Shown piece by piece: positions 18,775 to 26,014 of a DNA stretch of 64,000 nt. Within the stretch, counting starts at the first letter, position 1. The number at the start of each line of letters is the position of its first letter. The stretch is from Alphaproteobacteria bacterium (GTDB taxonomy: Bacteria; Pseudomonadota; Alphaproteobacteria; Rhizobiales; Aestuariivirgaceae): contig JAHEFB010000004.1 of the NCBI GenBank assembly GCA_024640405.1, positions 1 through 64,000 of the forward strand. The letters are read 5' to 3'. The notes beneath the pieces are model-generated. The model was not told where the DNA came from and searched no databases. It saw only the letters and a program-made list of their open reading frames with translations. The translations under genes were made by a program, and so were the position numbers.

Positions 18775-19521
18775 TGGTTGCCTGAACAACCTGCCAGGTC
18801 CACGGTTCACCATTTATTGCCCGACATCGGGTAATCAGGATTGAATCATCAACGCTCATGTCAATCAATTCGCGACGGCCTGATCATTGCTTCCTGCGTG
18901 ACGGCAGCCCCGTTCCCGGCCTTGGTGACAGATTGCGCAAAAACCGGAACAGTAGGCAAATCTACTCACCCAGGCGTCAGCCGTGAGGAGTCTTATGGCA
19001 ACAGAACGGCCGCAAGGAAGAAGGTAGCGAAACTGGAAAATTCGCTATCAAACGCGCCATTTCCGATTGACAGGTGAAAGTGCAAACCAAACCCGGTGGT
19101 TGTTTCCCGCGGTGGGAACACCCAGTGGACAGGTCTGCTGGCTGTTGGTACGAGGGCGAAGAAAATCCACCTTCCCTGAAATGGGGGAAGGCCGATTGCT
19201 CTGCTTACGCCCGGGCCTGCCGTTTGAATGCAGTTGCACCCGCGCCCCAGCCAATCAGACGAAAGCCCAAATGTGCAGCCAGTGATTTTCGCTGCAGGGC
19301 ACTGCAGTTGAAATACAAACGGAAAGTTCCCTCCCCACAGCCTGGTGTCAGAAACAAGACCATCATCCAGCAGTGAAGGGCATTGGAGCGAGATACTTAA
19401 GCCTGGGAATTCTTCGCGCAGGATGAATTCACAGCGCAGCTTGTTGAAGGCGAATTGCCGCAGACTGAAATAACGCCAATTAATCAAACTATATCATATA
19501 CTTAAGTGACACATATCTAAC
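18775..19521. other. Long stretch without a convincing gene
   Basis: About 750 bases with no reading frame that I can support. Short frames on both strands (for example 19074-19376 plus, 18993-19487 minus) lack ribosome-binding sites and recognisable motifs. The plus frame contains the phrase KADCSAYARACRLN, faintly like the start of the Cys-rich modules in the preceding gene, so a decayed gene is possible. The last 100 bases are AT-rich and lead into the atp promoter. Confidence 0.35.
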
Positions 19522-19554
19522 TTGACACCGGATAGGCTCAAACCTATTATCCGG
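19522..19554 (+). promoter_or_regulatory. Sigma-70-type promoter of the F0 ATP synthase operon
   Basis: TTGACA (19522-19527), a 17-nt spacer, and TATTAT (19545-19550) make a nearly ideal housekeeping promoter 63 nt before atpI. The spacer and -10 lie in a dyad: CCGGATA at 19528-19534 and TATCCGG at 19548-19554. A protein bound there would block RNA polymerase, so this may also be an operator. Confidence 0.75.
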
Positions 19555-19612
19555 CCCGGTTTTAGGGGTTTTGTGATCCTGGAACTGCCTCAATACCTTC
19601 AGGAGCAGGTGC

Positions 19613-19969
19613 ATGGGCGGCGATCGTAACAGACAACCGCCCGAGCGACTTGAGAAACTTGGAGACCGTCTGAAGAAAGCGCAAGTCTCTGTAGACGAGC
19701 GCAGCAGGCCCAGGCAACGGCAATCCAACGCACTTGGATTTGCTTTTCGCATAACCACGGAGCTGGTTGCAGCGGTGGTTGTCGGGGTTGCTATCGGGTG
19801 GGGTCTCGACAAATGGCTGGACAGCAAGCCGTGGTTTCTCATCGTGTTCTTCTTTCTAGGTGTTGCTGCGGGCGTCATGAACGTTTATAGGATCACGCAA
19901 TCCAGTGGCGGTGATGGATCTGTACCCAGATCCGAATTGCCGTCGGTAATCGAAGATGACGATGATTGA
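19613..19969 (+). CDS. atpI: ATP synthase assembly protein AtpI
   Basis: A 118-residue small membrane protein with two transmembrane helices (about residues 46-65 and 72-92) and an acidic C-terminus. The WGLDKWLDSKPW loop between the helices is typical of AtpI, which assists assembly of the c-ring. It heads the F0 operon, as is usual in Hyphomicrobiales. A hydrophilic N-terminus of 40 residues precedes the first helix. Confidence 0.9.
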   Translation: MGGDRNRQPPERLEKLGDRLKKAQVSVDERSRPRQRQSNALGFAFRITTELVAAVVVGVAIGWGLDKWLDSKPWFLIVFFFLGVAAGVMNVYRITQSSGGDGSVPRSELPSVIEDDDD

Positions 19970-20036
19970 CGTTTTGACCGGCGATTGAGGCCGGATGCGT
20001 CGATCAGGTCAACAGATTGAAAAAGGGGCTGGATGC

Positions 20037-20810
20037 GTGGCCAGTAACACTTCACACGGCAGCGAAGGCGGGCTAGCGCTCGACCCGATGCACCAGTTTG
20101 AAATCACTCGCATTGTTCCGATGAAATTCGGCAGTATCGATGTGTCTTTCACCAATTCCAGCCTTTGGATGGTTTTGACGGTGGCAGCGGTGTCTGCACT
20201 GCTACTGCTGGGCAGCAAGCGTATTGTACCTGGCCGGCTGCAGTCAGTCGGCGAGCTTATCTATGAATTCATCTCCAACATGGTCCGTGACACCATGGGT
20301 GATGAAGGACGGAAATTCTTCCCGTTTATCCTGACTCTTTTCTGTTTCATCCTCGGTTCCAACATGCTCGGCCTGTTTACGTTGCCGGTTATTCTGCATC
20401 CGTTTACCGTCACCAGCCACATCATCGTGACTTTTGCCCTGGCCGCCATGGTGTGGCTCGGAGCAACCGCCTACGGTTTCTACAAGAACGGTCTGGGTTA
20501 TCTTAAACTGTTCGCACCTTCCGGCACGCCGGCGGTTATGCTGCCTTTGCTGGTGCCAATTGAAATAATTTCCTACCTGTCACGTCCGGTAAGCCTGTCG
20601 GTTCGTCTGTTTGCCAACATGATGGCCGGCCACACAATGCTGAAAGTGTTTGCCGCGTTCGTTGTGGCACTGGGTTGGGCAGGCATCGTTCCACTGGCGG
20701 TCATGGTCGGGTTCACCGGTCTGGAATTCCTGGTAGCCTTCCTGCAGGCCTTCATCTTCGCCATCTTGTCGTGCATGTACATCAACGATGCAATGCACCC
20801 GAGCCACTAA
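20037..20810 (+). CDS. atpB: F0F1 ATP synthase subunit a
   Basis: A 257-residue membrane subunit that forms the proton half-channels. The conserved arginine is in the SLSVRLFANMMAGH helix near residue 190, and a QAFIFAILSCMYINDA stretch ends the protein. GTG 20037 is preferred because AAAGGGG lies a few bases upstream and the sequence then begins like other alphaproteobacterial subunits; the frame remains open back to 19995. It is the second gene of atpI-atpB-atpE-atpB'-atpF. Confidence 0.95.
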   Translation: MASNTSHGSEGGLALDPMHQFEITRIVPMKFGSIDVSFTNSSLWMVLTVAAVSALLLLGSKRIVPGRLQSVGELIYEFISNMVRDTMGDEGRKFFPFILTLFCFILGSNMLGLFTLPVILHPFTVTSHIIVTFALAAMVWLGATAYGFYKNGLGYLKLFAPSGTPAVMLPLLVPIEIISYLSRPVSLSVRLFANMMAGHTMLKVFAAFVVALGWAGIVPLAVMVGFTGLEFLVAFLQAFIFAILSCMYINDAMHPSH

Positions 20811-20860
20811 TTTTCTGATCTCAACCTTTCAACTACATCACTCAAACGGGAGTTTTTAAA

Positions 20861-21088
20861 ATGGAACCTGAAGCAGCAAAACTGATCGGCGCAGGTATCG
20901 CCGCTGTTGCAATGGCCGGTGCCGGTGTTGGCATTGGTAACATCTTCGGCAGCTATCTGCAGGGCGCTCTTCGCAACCCGGCAGCGGCTGACAGCCAGCG
21001 CACCAACCTGTTCATTGGCTTCGCGCTCGCAGAAGCAACCGGCCTGTTCGGCCTGCTGATCAGCTTCATCCTGCTGTTCGGCGTCTAG
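20861..21088 (+). CDS. atpE: F0F1 ATP synthase subunit c
   Basis: A 75-residue hairpin of two helices that forms the rotor ring. The glycine-rich first helix contains AGAGVGIGNIFG, the polar loop is RNPAAADSQR, and the proton-carrying glutamate is in the ALAEATGLF segment (near residue 58). The length and sequence are normal for alphaproteobacteria. Confidence 0.97.
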   Translation: MEPEAAKLIGAGIAAVAMAGAGVGIGNIFGSYLQGALRNPAAADSQRTNLFIGFALAEATGLFGLLISFILLFGV

Positions 21089-21202
21089 TCTTACGAAGTA
21101 AATCTCGCCGGACGTGGCTTGTCCATTCCGGCGGGTTTCAGCGATTGAGACTGGCAAATCCACCTGCCGCCGTATCCGGCGGTCAGACAGGAGACCGGCA
21201 CA

Positions 21203-21688
21203 ATGCCGCAACTTATTACAGCTGATTTTCTGCCACAGCTTTTCTGGCTGGCGATCACCTTTGGCGCGCTGTACTACATCATTTCGCGCATGGCGATCCC
21301 CAAGATCGGCGATGTGATCGAACAACGCCACGGTCGTATAGCCGCTGACGTAGCTGAAGCCTCCCGGCTCAAGGCTGATACCGAAAAAGCCATCGAGAGC
21401 TATGAGGCGGCGCTTGCGGAAGCCCGCGCCAACGCCCACACCATTGTGAGCGAAAACCGCGCCGAGATGACTGCCGAGATCAACAGGGAAGCCGCTGCAC
21501 TTGACGAACGGCTTTCCAAGAAGCTGGCCGAAGCGGAAGTTTCGATCGCCAAGACACGCAATGCGGCAATGGCTCAGGTTTCAGGCATTGCGCAGGAAAC
21601 AACAGCCGCCATTGTAACGGAACTGCTGGGAAAGAAGCCGACAAAAACGGCAATTTCGTCAGCGGTATCCTCCGCAGCAAAGGGTTAG
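21203..21688 (+). CDS. F0F1 ATP synthase subunit b' (second stator b subunit)
   Basis: A 161-residue peripheral-stalk subunit with one N-terminal transmembrane helix (residues 10-30) and a long charged helix. As in other alphaproteobacteria and phototrophs, two unlike b subunits are encoded next to each other; this is the b' type, with the LFWLAITFGALYYIISRMAIP start. It lies 114 nt after atpE and 9 nt before the b gene. The symbols atpG or atpF2 are both used for it. Confidence 0.93.
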   Translation: MPQLITADFLPQLFWLAITFGALYYIISRMAIPKIGDVIEQRHGRIAADVAEASRLKADTEKAIESYEAALAEARANAHTIVSENRAEMTAEINREAAALDERLSKKLAEAEVSIAKTRNAAMAQVSGIAQETTAAIVTELLGKKPTKTAISSAVSSAAKG

Positions 21689-21697
21689 GATGCAGTC

Positions 21698-22183
21698 ATG
21701 TTGAGTCAACCTGATTTCTGGGTCGGTGTTTCGTTTGTCCTGTTTCTGGTCTTGCTGGTTTATCTGAAAGTACCCGGAATGGTCGGCAAGGCGCTGGACG
21801 AACGCGCCGACGCCATCCAGAAGGAACTGGACGAAGCCAAACGCCTGCGCGAAGAAGCACAGGCCGTACTGGCTGATTACGAACGCAAAAAGATCGAAGC
21901 CCAGGCTGACGCAGAAAAAATCATCGCCCAGGCCAGGCGCGAGGCCGAAATCTACGGCGAGGAAGCCCGCCGCAAGATGCAGGAACAGATCGAGCGCCGC
22001 AGCCGCCTGGCTGAGCAGAAGATCGTTCAGGCAGAAGCTTCTGCGATCAAGGATGTTCGCGCCGCGGCAACCGATCTGGCCATAGAAGCCGCCAGCCGGG
22101 TGCTCGGGACCGAGGTTAAAGGTTCAATTGCCTCAGGTCTCATAGACGAGTCCATTTCAGCAGTTCGCAAACGGCTGAACTGA
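21698..22183 (+). CDS. atpF: F0F1 ATP synthase subunit b
   Basis: A 161-residue stator subunit: an N-terminal membrane helix (about residues 7-26) followed by a long coiled-coil rich in Glu, Arg, Lys and Ala. It is the last gene of the F0 operon; a hairpin terminator follows. The F1 genes are not adjacent, as expected for Hyphomicrobiales. Confidence 0.95.
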   Translation: MLSQPDFWVGVSFVLFLVLLVYLKVPGMVGKALDERADAIQKELDEAKRLREEAQAVLADYERKKIEAQADAEKIIAQARREAEIYGEEARRKMQEQIERRSRLAEQKIVQAEASAIKDVRAAATDLAIEAASRVLGTEVKGSIASGLIDESISAVRKRLN

Positions 22184-22209
22184 CAAGACCTGCACGTGCC
22201 GATTTGTCG

Positions 22210-22241
22210 AACCCCCGGCCCATTCCCGGGCGCGGGGGTTT
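22210..22241 (+). terminator. Terminator of the F0 operon
   Basis: AACCCCCGGCCC, a six-base loop, then GGGCGCGGGGGTT form a strong stem with one bulged base, followed by TTGT. It lies 27 nt after the atpF stop codon. Confidence 0.7.
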
Positions 22242-22357
22242 GTCTTACAAAGAACTGAGCTCATGGGCTTTGCAGCCAGGGGAAACTTGACAAGCCGGCC
22301 TGCGACATCCCATGTACGAAAACATAATGTCTCTGCTTTGAAACGGAAACAGCGGCC

Positions 22358-23347
22358 ATGACCAACCAGCTTCCTGACCTCAAGATTTATCTTGCTGCCC
22401 CGCGTGGCTTTTGCGCCGGTGTTGTGCGCGCCATCGATATTGTTGAACGCGCCCTGGAACTGCATGGAAAGCCGGTTTATGTGCGCCACGAAATAGTCCA
22501 CAACAAATACGTCGTGGAAGATCTGAAACAAAAGGGCGCCATTTTTGTTGAAGAACTGGATGAAGTCCCAGACGGTGATCGCCCGGTAATCTTTTCGGCG
22601 CATGGCGTACCAAAGTCGGTACCCGCAGCGGCCAAGACGCGCAACATGTTCTACCTTGACGCGACCTGCCCGCTGGTTTCCAAGGTTCACATGGAGGCAT
22701 CGCGGCACTATCAGGACGGTTATGAAATAGTTCTGATTGGCCATGCCGGCCATCCGGAGGTCATTGGCACCATGGGGCAGTTGCCGGATGGCGCCATTAC
22801 GCTGGTTGAAGATGAAGCTGACGTTGCCGCCTTTGCACCGAAGGATGCAGAAAAACTGGCCTATATCACCCAGACCACACTGTCGGTTGACGATACCCGC
22901 GGTATCATAGATGCGCTGGAGAAAAAGTTTCCCAGTATTCACGGACCGCACAAGGAAGACATCTGCTATGCCACGACCAACCGTCAGGAATCAGTCAAGT
23001 CAATTGCTGACAAGTGCGACATGGTTCTGGTCGTCGGCGCACCAAACAGCTCAAACTCGCAGCGCCTTGTAGAGGTTGCCAGAACAGCTGGCTGCGGCCG
23101 TTCCATGCTGGTTCAGCGTGCATCGGAAATCGATTGGGCGGTTATGGTGGACATCAAGACGCTGGGCATTACCGCCGGTGCATCCGCACCGGAAGTGCTG
23201 GTCAACGAGGTGGTTGAGGCATTCCGCGAGCGGTTCAATGTCAGTGTTGAAACCGTCAAGACCAAAGACGAGAACGTCGAGTTCAAATTACCCCGGCAGC
23301 TTCGCCGCGAAGGTGAACCGGGTGCACCTGTGCGCGCAGCATCGTGA
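22358..23347 (+). CDS. ispH: 4-hydroxy-3-methylbut-2-enyl diphosphate reductase
   Basis: A 329-residue [4Fe-4S] enzyme that makes IPP and DMAPP in the last step of the MEP isoprenoid pathway. The three cluster cysteines are in APRGFCAGV (near residue 18), [11 protein letters not shown] (near 102) and [11 protein letters not shown] (near 203), and the catalytic glutamate is in [13 protein letters not shown]. The length is normal. In many relatives a homoserine kinase gene (thrB) lies between ispH and rnhA; here rnhA follows directly. Confidence 0.97.
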   Translation: MTNQLPDLKIYLAAPRGFCAGVVRAIDIVERALELHGKPVYVRHEIVHNKYVVEDLKQKGAIFVEELDEVPDGDRPVIFSAHGVPKSVPAAAKTRNMFYLDATCPLVSKVHMEASRHYQDGYEIVLIGHAGHPEVIGTMGQLPDGAITLVEDEADVAAFAPKDAEKLAYITQTTLSVDDTRGIIDALEKKFPSIHGPHKEDICYATTNRQESVKSIADKCDMVLVVGAPNSSNSQRLVEVARTAGCGRSMLVQRASEIDWAVMVDIKTLGITAGASAPEVLVNEVVEAFRERFNVSVETVKTKDENVEFKLPRQLRREGEPGAPVRAAS

Positions 23348-23373
23348 GCCCGCCAGACGAGGTTTGATTCCAC

Positions 23374-23808
23374 TTGACTGACGTCACCATCTACACAGAC
23401 GGCGCATGTTCGGGAAATCCCGGACCCGGTGGCTGGGGTGCCATCATGGTGCACGGCAAAAACCGCAAGGAACTGTCTGGTGGAGACATGGAAACCACCA
23501 ACAACCGTATGGAGCTGCAGGCGGCAATTGAGGCATTGAACGCCCTGAAGCGGTCTTGCACGGTCGATTTGTACACCGACTCTGTTTACGTGCGTGATGG
23601 AATTACCAAGTGGATTCACGGTTGGCAGCGAAACGGCTGGCGCACGGCGGGAAAGAAGCCGGTCAAGAACGCCGAGTTATGGCAAGCACTGCAGGCGGCC
23701 CTGGAGCCACATGATGTCAATTGGCACTGGGTGAAAGGTCATGCAGGCCACCCAGAGAACGAACGCGCCGACGAACTGGCACGAAGCGGAATGGCACCGT
23801 ACAAATAA
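23374..23808 (+). CDS. rnhA: Ribonuclease HI
   Basis: A 144-residue RNase H that degrades the RNA strand of RNA-DNA hybrids. The catalytic carboxylates are in [16 protein letters not shown] (residue 8), NNRMELQAA (near 46), YTDSVYV (near 68) and NERADELA (near 132). The start is TTG at 23374, 26 nt after ispH, so the two are probably co-transcribed. A perfect 16-bp palindrome lies shortly after the stop. Confidence 0.95.
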   Translation: MTDVTIYTDGACSGNPGPGGWGAIMVHGKNRKELSGGDMETTNNRMELQAAIEALNALKRSCTVDLYTDSVYVRDGITKWIHGWQRNGWRTAGKKPVKNAELWQALQAALEPHDVNWHWVKGHAGHPENERADELARSGMAPYK

Positions 23809-23819
23809 AGCGGCCCGCA

Positions 23820-23835
23820 ATCGATCCGGATCGAT
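23820..23835. terminator. Palindrome between convergent rnhA and peroxiredoxin genes
   Basis: ATCGATCCGGATCGAT is a perfect 16-bp palindrome in the 60-nt gap between two convergent genes. It may act as a bidirectional transcription end, although no run of T follows in either direction. Confidence 0.35.
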
Positions 23836-23868
23836 GCGAGCCACAAGATTAACGGGACAGTTATGGCA

Positions 23869-24354
23869 TTACAGCGCGGCGAGAATTTTCTCCGCGCTGG
23901 AGGCTTCTGCGGTGCTGGCCACTTCTTCCACATTCAGTACCTTTACTATCCCGTCATCCACCAGCATTGCATAACGCTGGGAACGGATCCCCAGTCCAAC
24001 GCCTGATGCGTCCAGTTCCATGCCGATCGCTTTGGTAAAATTCGCGCTGCCATCGGCCAGAAAGGTCATGACGTCCTTGGAACCTGTTTGATCTGCCCAG
24101 GCGTTCAGGACAAACACATCGTTCACAGACACACAGGCAATGGAGTCCACTCCCTTGGATTTCAACGCCTCGGCATGGGTCACAAATCCCGGCAAATGCT
24201 TCATGTGGCAGGTAGGGGTAAACGCCCCGGGCACGGCAAACAGGACAACCTTGCGACCGTCAAACACGTCAGCCGTGCTCATCTGGGTAGGCCCTTCGGA
24301 TGTCATGGTCAGGAAGGTTGCTTCAGGCAGTTTATCGCCAACAGAAATGCTCAT
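23869..24354 (-). CDS. Peroxiredoxin of the Prx5 type
   Basis: A 161-residue thiol peroxidase that reduces hydrogen peroxide and organic peroxides. The peroxidatic cysteine is in PGAFTPTCHMKHLPGF (about residues 42-57), the Prx5 signature; a second cysteine in SIACVSVND may be resolving. It lies 53 nt after the DsbD-N-like gene on the same strand, a pairing often seen in Hyphomicrobiales. Confidence 0.93.
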   Translation of the reverse strand: MSISVGDKLPEATFLTMTSEGPTQMSTADVFDGRKVVLFAVPGAFTPTCHMKHLPGFVTHAEALKSKGVDSIACVSVNDVFVLNAWADQTGSKDVMTFLADGSANFTKAIGMELDASGVGLGIRSQRYAMLVDDGIVKVLNVEEVASTAEASSAEKILAAL

Positions 24355-24407
24355 TGATCACTCACTTGATTAAGATTGGGTCAGGAAATATGCAGTATCA
24401 ACAAGGT

Positions 24408-25244
24408 CTACTGCAGCACCCCCTGATGAACAAGGCCCGTTTTACCATCGGCGATGGTCAGGCGGACGGATTTTCCGGCAAGCGAGACGGGACCGCCATA
24501 ACCGTCGACCGCTATCCGCCATGTGGTCACTTCATCTGACTGGCTTACCAGTTCCGGTTTTCGAAAATAGGAATCGCCGTCGGCCTCAACAAAAATATCG
24601 GTCTGTGAAGGGGATTTTATGCCCTTGAGAGATACTTCGAGAGAACTCCTGCCATCCGTTTCAACCTGCTTGAGAGACAGGACTGATAGACGTTTATCGT
24701 GCACCTCGACCGGCACCGCGGCCCGCGCCACCCGGAGGCGAAATCTGTTGGAGGCTGATGCCGTTTTCGCATCGATGTCCAACTTCACCTCTGCCTGGAC
24801 CGGTACACAAATGTCATTACATACGGCATAAAACATTTTTAGCGACAGCATTGCGGGTTTGGTCGGGTCCCCGGCTATCACATCAACCGGAAAAACCACC
24901 TCCGTCTTGTAGCCGATACCTTCACCGTTTTCGTCGATGAAACGGTGCGGAAGCGGCATCATCACTTTGGTTGTCTCAATATTTTCGGAGCCCGACCAGT
25001 CAAAGCTGGGCGGCACCCCGCCATCGCCCGGTACCCGCCAGTAAGTTTTCCAGCCTTTTTTCATCGTTATGTAAATGCCGATGTGCCAGACGTCAGATTG
25101 CCTGCCCGCATTCAACAGTTGCAGAGACGTATAAGGGGAGGAAAATTCCCGCGTCGGTGTATCACCGGCATTTGCCAGACCCGAGAACGCGACAATTGCT
25201 GCACCTGCAGTCGTCATGATGGCGATATTGCGAATTTGTTTCAT
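24408..25244 (-). CDS. Exported protein with DsbD N-terminal-like domain
   Basis: A 278-residue periplasmic protein with a signal peptide (residues 1-26, ending in LANAG). It resembles the N-terminal domain of DsbD (pfam11412): a KKGWKTYWRVPGDGGVPP motif, and a CNDIC cysteine pair near residue 145 that could be redox-active. The membrane and thioredoxin parts of DsbD are absent. ATG 25244 was preferred over 25280. With the peroxiredoxin downstream and yqgE divergent, it forms a common alphaproteobacterial neighbourhood. Its partner is unknown. Confidence 0.85.
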   Translation of the reverse strand: MKQIRNIAIMTTAGAAIVAFSGLANAGDTPTREFSSPYTSLQLLNAGRQSDVWHIGIYITMKKGWKTYWRVPGDGGVPPSFDWSGSENIETTKVMMPLPHRFIDENGEGIGYKTEVVFPVDVIAGDPTKPAMLSLKMFYAVCNDICVPVQAEVKLDIDAKTASASNRFRLRVARAAVPVEVHDKRLSVLSLKQVETDGRSSLEVSLKGIKSPSQTDIFVEADGDSYFRKPELVSQSDEVTTWRIAVDGYGGPVSLAGKSVRLTIADGKTGLVHQGVLQ

Positions 25245-25388
25245 GAGGCTATTTAGCAACAAAATGGGTATCGTATCCATTAAACCGCTATCAAATTAAT
25301 GCGAGAACCGGCATCTGGGCATTTGCCCGAAGCTGGTCGGCGGTGTTATTCTGGCAAGTGAACGATCAACTTTAGGAAGCAACCCCGA

Positions 25389-25976
25389 ATGACCGAGCAA
25401 TACCTCGACGGAAAGATGTTGATTGCAATGCCAGGCATCGGTGACGACCGCTTCGAACGCGCGGTAATATTTGTATGCGCCCATTCCAGGGAAGGCGCCA
25501 TGGGTCTGGTGGTAAATCATGAAGTCGACAGCCTGTCATTCGGCGGCCTCCTGGAGAGACTGGATCTGGTAGACAATGGCGACGCCATTCGACTGCCCAA
25601 AGAAGTTGCCTCTACCCGTGTGCTGCAGGGAGGACCTGTTGAGACCAGCCGTGGCTTTGTATTGCATTCCAGAGACTATTTCAGTGCCGAAAGCACCTTG
25701 GGAGTCGACGGCAATATCGGGTTGACGGCAACACTCGATGTGTTGCGGGCCATTGCCCGAGGCGAAGGACCTCGCAAATCGCTGCTGGCGCTGGGTTATA
25801 CCGGTTGGGGGCCGGGACAACTGGAAGGCGAAATCCGGCAGAACGGATGGCTGCACTGCGAAGCGGACGAGGGCTTACTTTTCGACAGCGATCTGGACAC
25901 CAAATATCAGTCGGCCCTTGCCCGCATAGGTGTCGATGAAGCCAATTTGCTGGGCGGTCACTTCGGCAACGCCTGA
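25389..25976 (+). CDS. YqgE/AlgH family protein (DUF179)
   Basis: A 195-residue DUF179 protein. It has the GKMLIAMPGIGDDRFERAV start, the GAMGLVVN motif, the LQGGPVE block and a GYTGWGPGQLEGEI stretch, all family hallmarks. Structures are known for relatives, but the biochemical role is not settled. It is divergent from the DsbD-N-like gene, with about 145 nt for promoters between them. Confidence 0.92.
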   Translation: MTEQYLDGKMLIAMPGIGDDRFERAVIFVCAHSREGAMGLVVNHEVDSLSFGGLLERLDLVDNGDAIRLPKEVASTRVLQGGPVETSRGFVLHSRDYFSAESTLGVDGNIGLTATLDVLRAIARGEGPRKSLLALGYTGWGPGQLEGEIRQNGWLHCEADEGLLFDSDLDTKYQSALARIGVDEANLLGGHFGNA

Positions 25977-26014
25977 CGGCAGACAAATTGCCAATGCGGG
26001 AATTCACCCCGCAA

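Noticed and set aside
18993-19487. 164-codon minus-strand frame in the gap before atpI
   Set aside because: No ribosome-binding site, no motif and no plausible neighbours; treated as empty.
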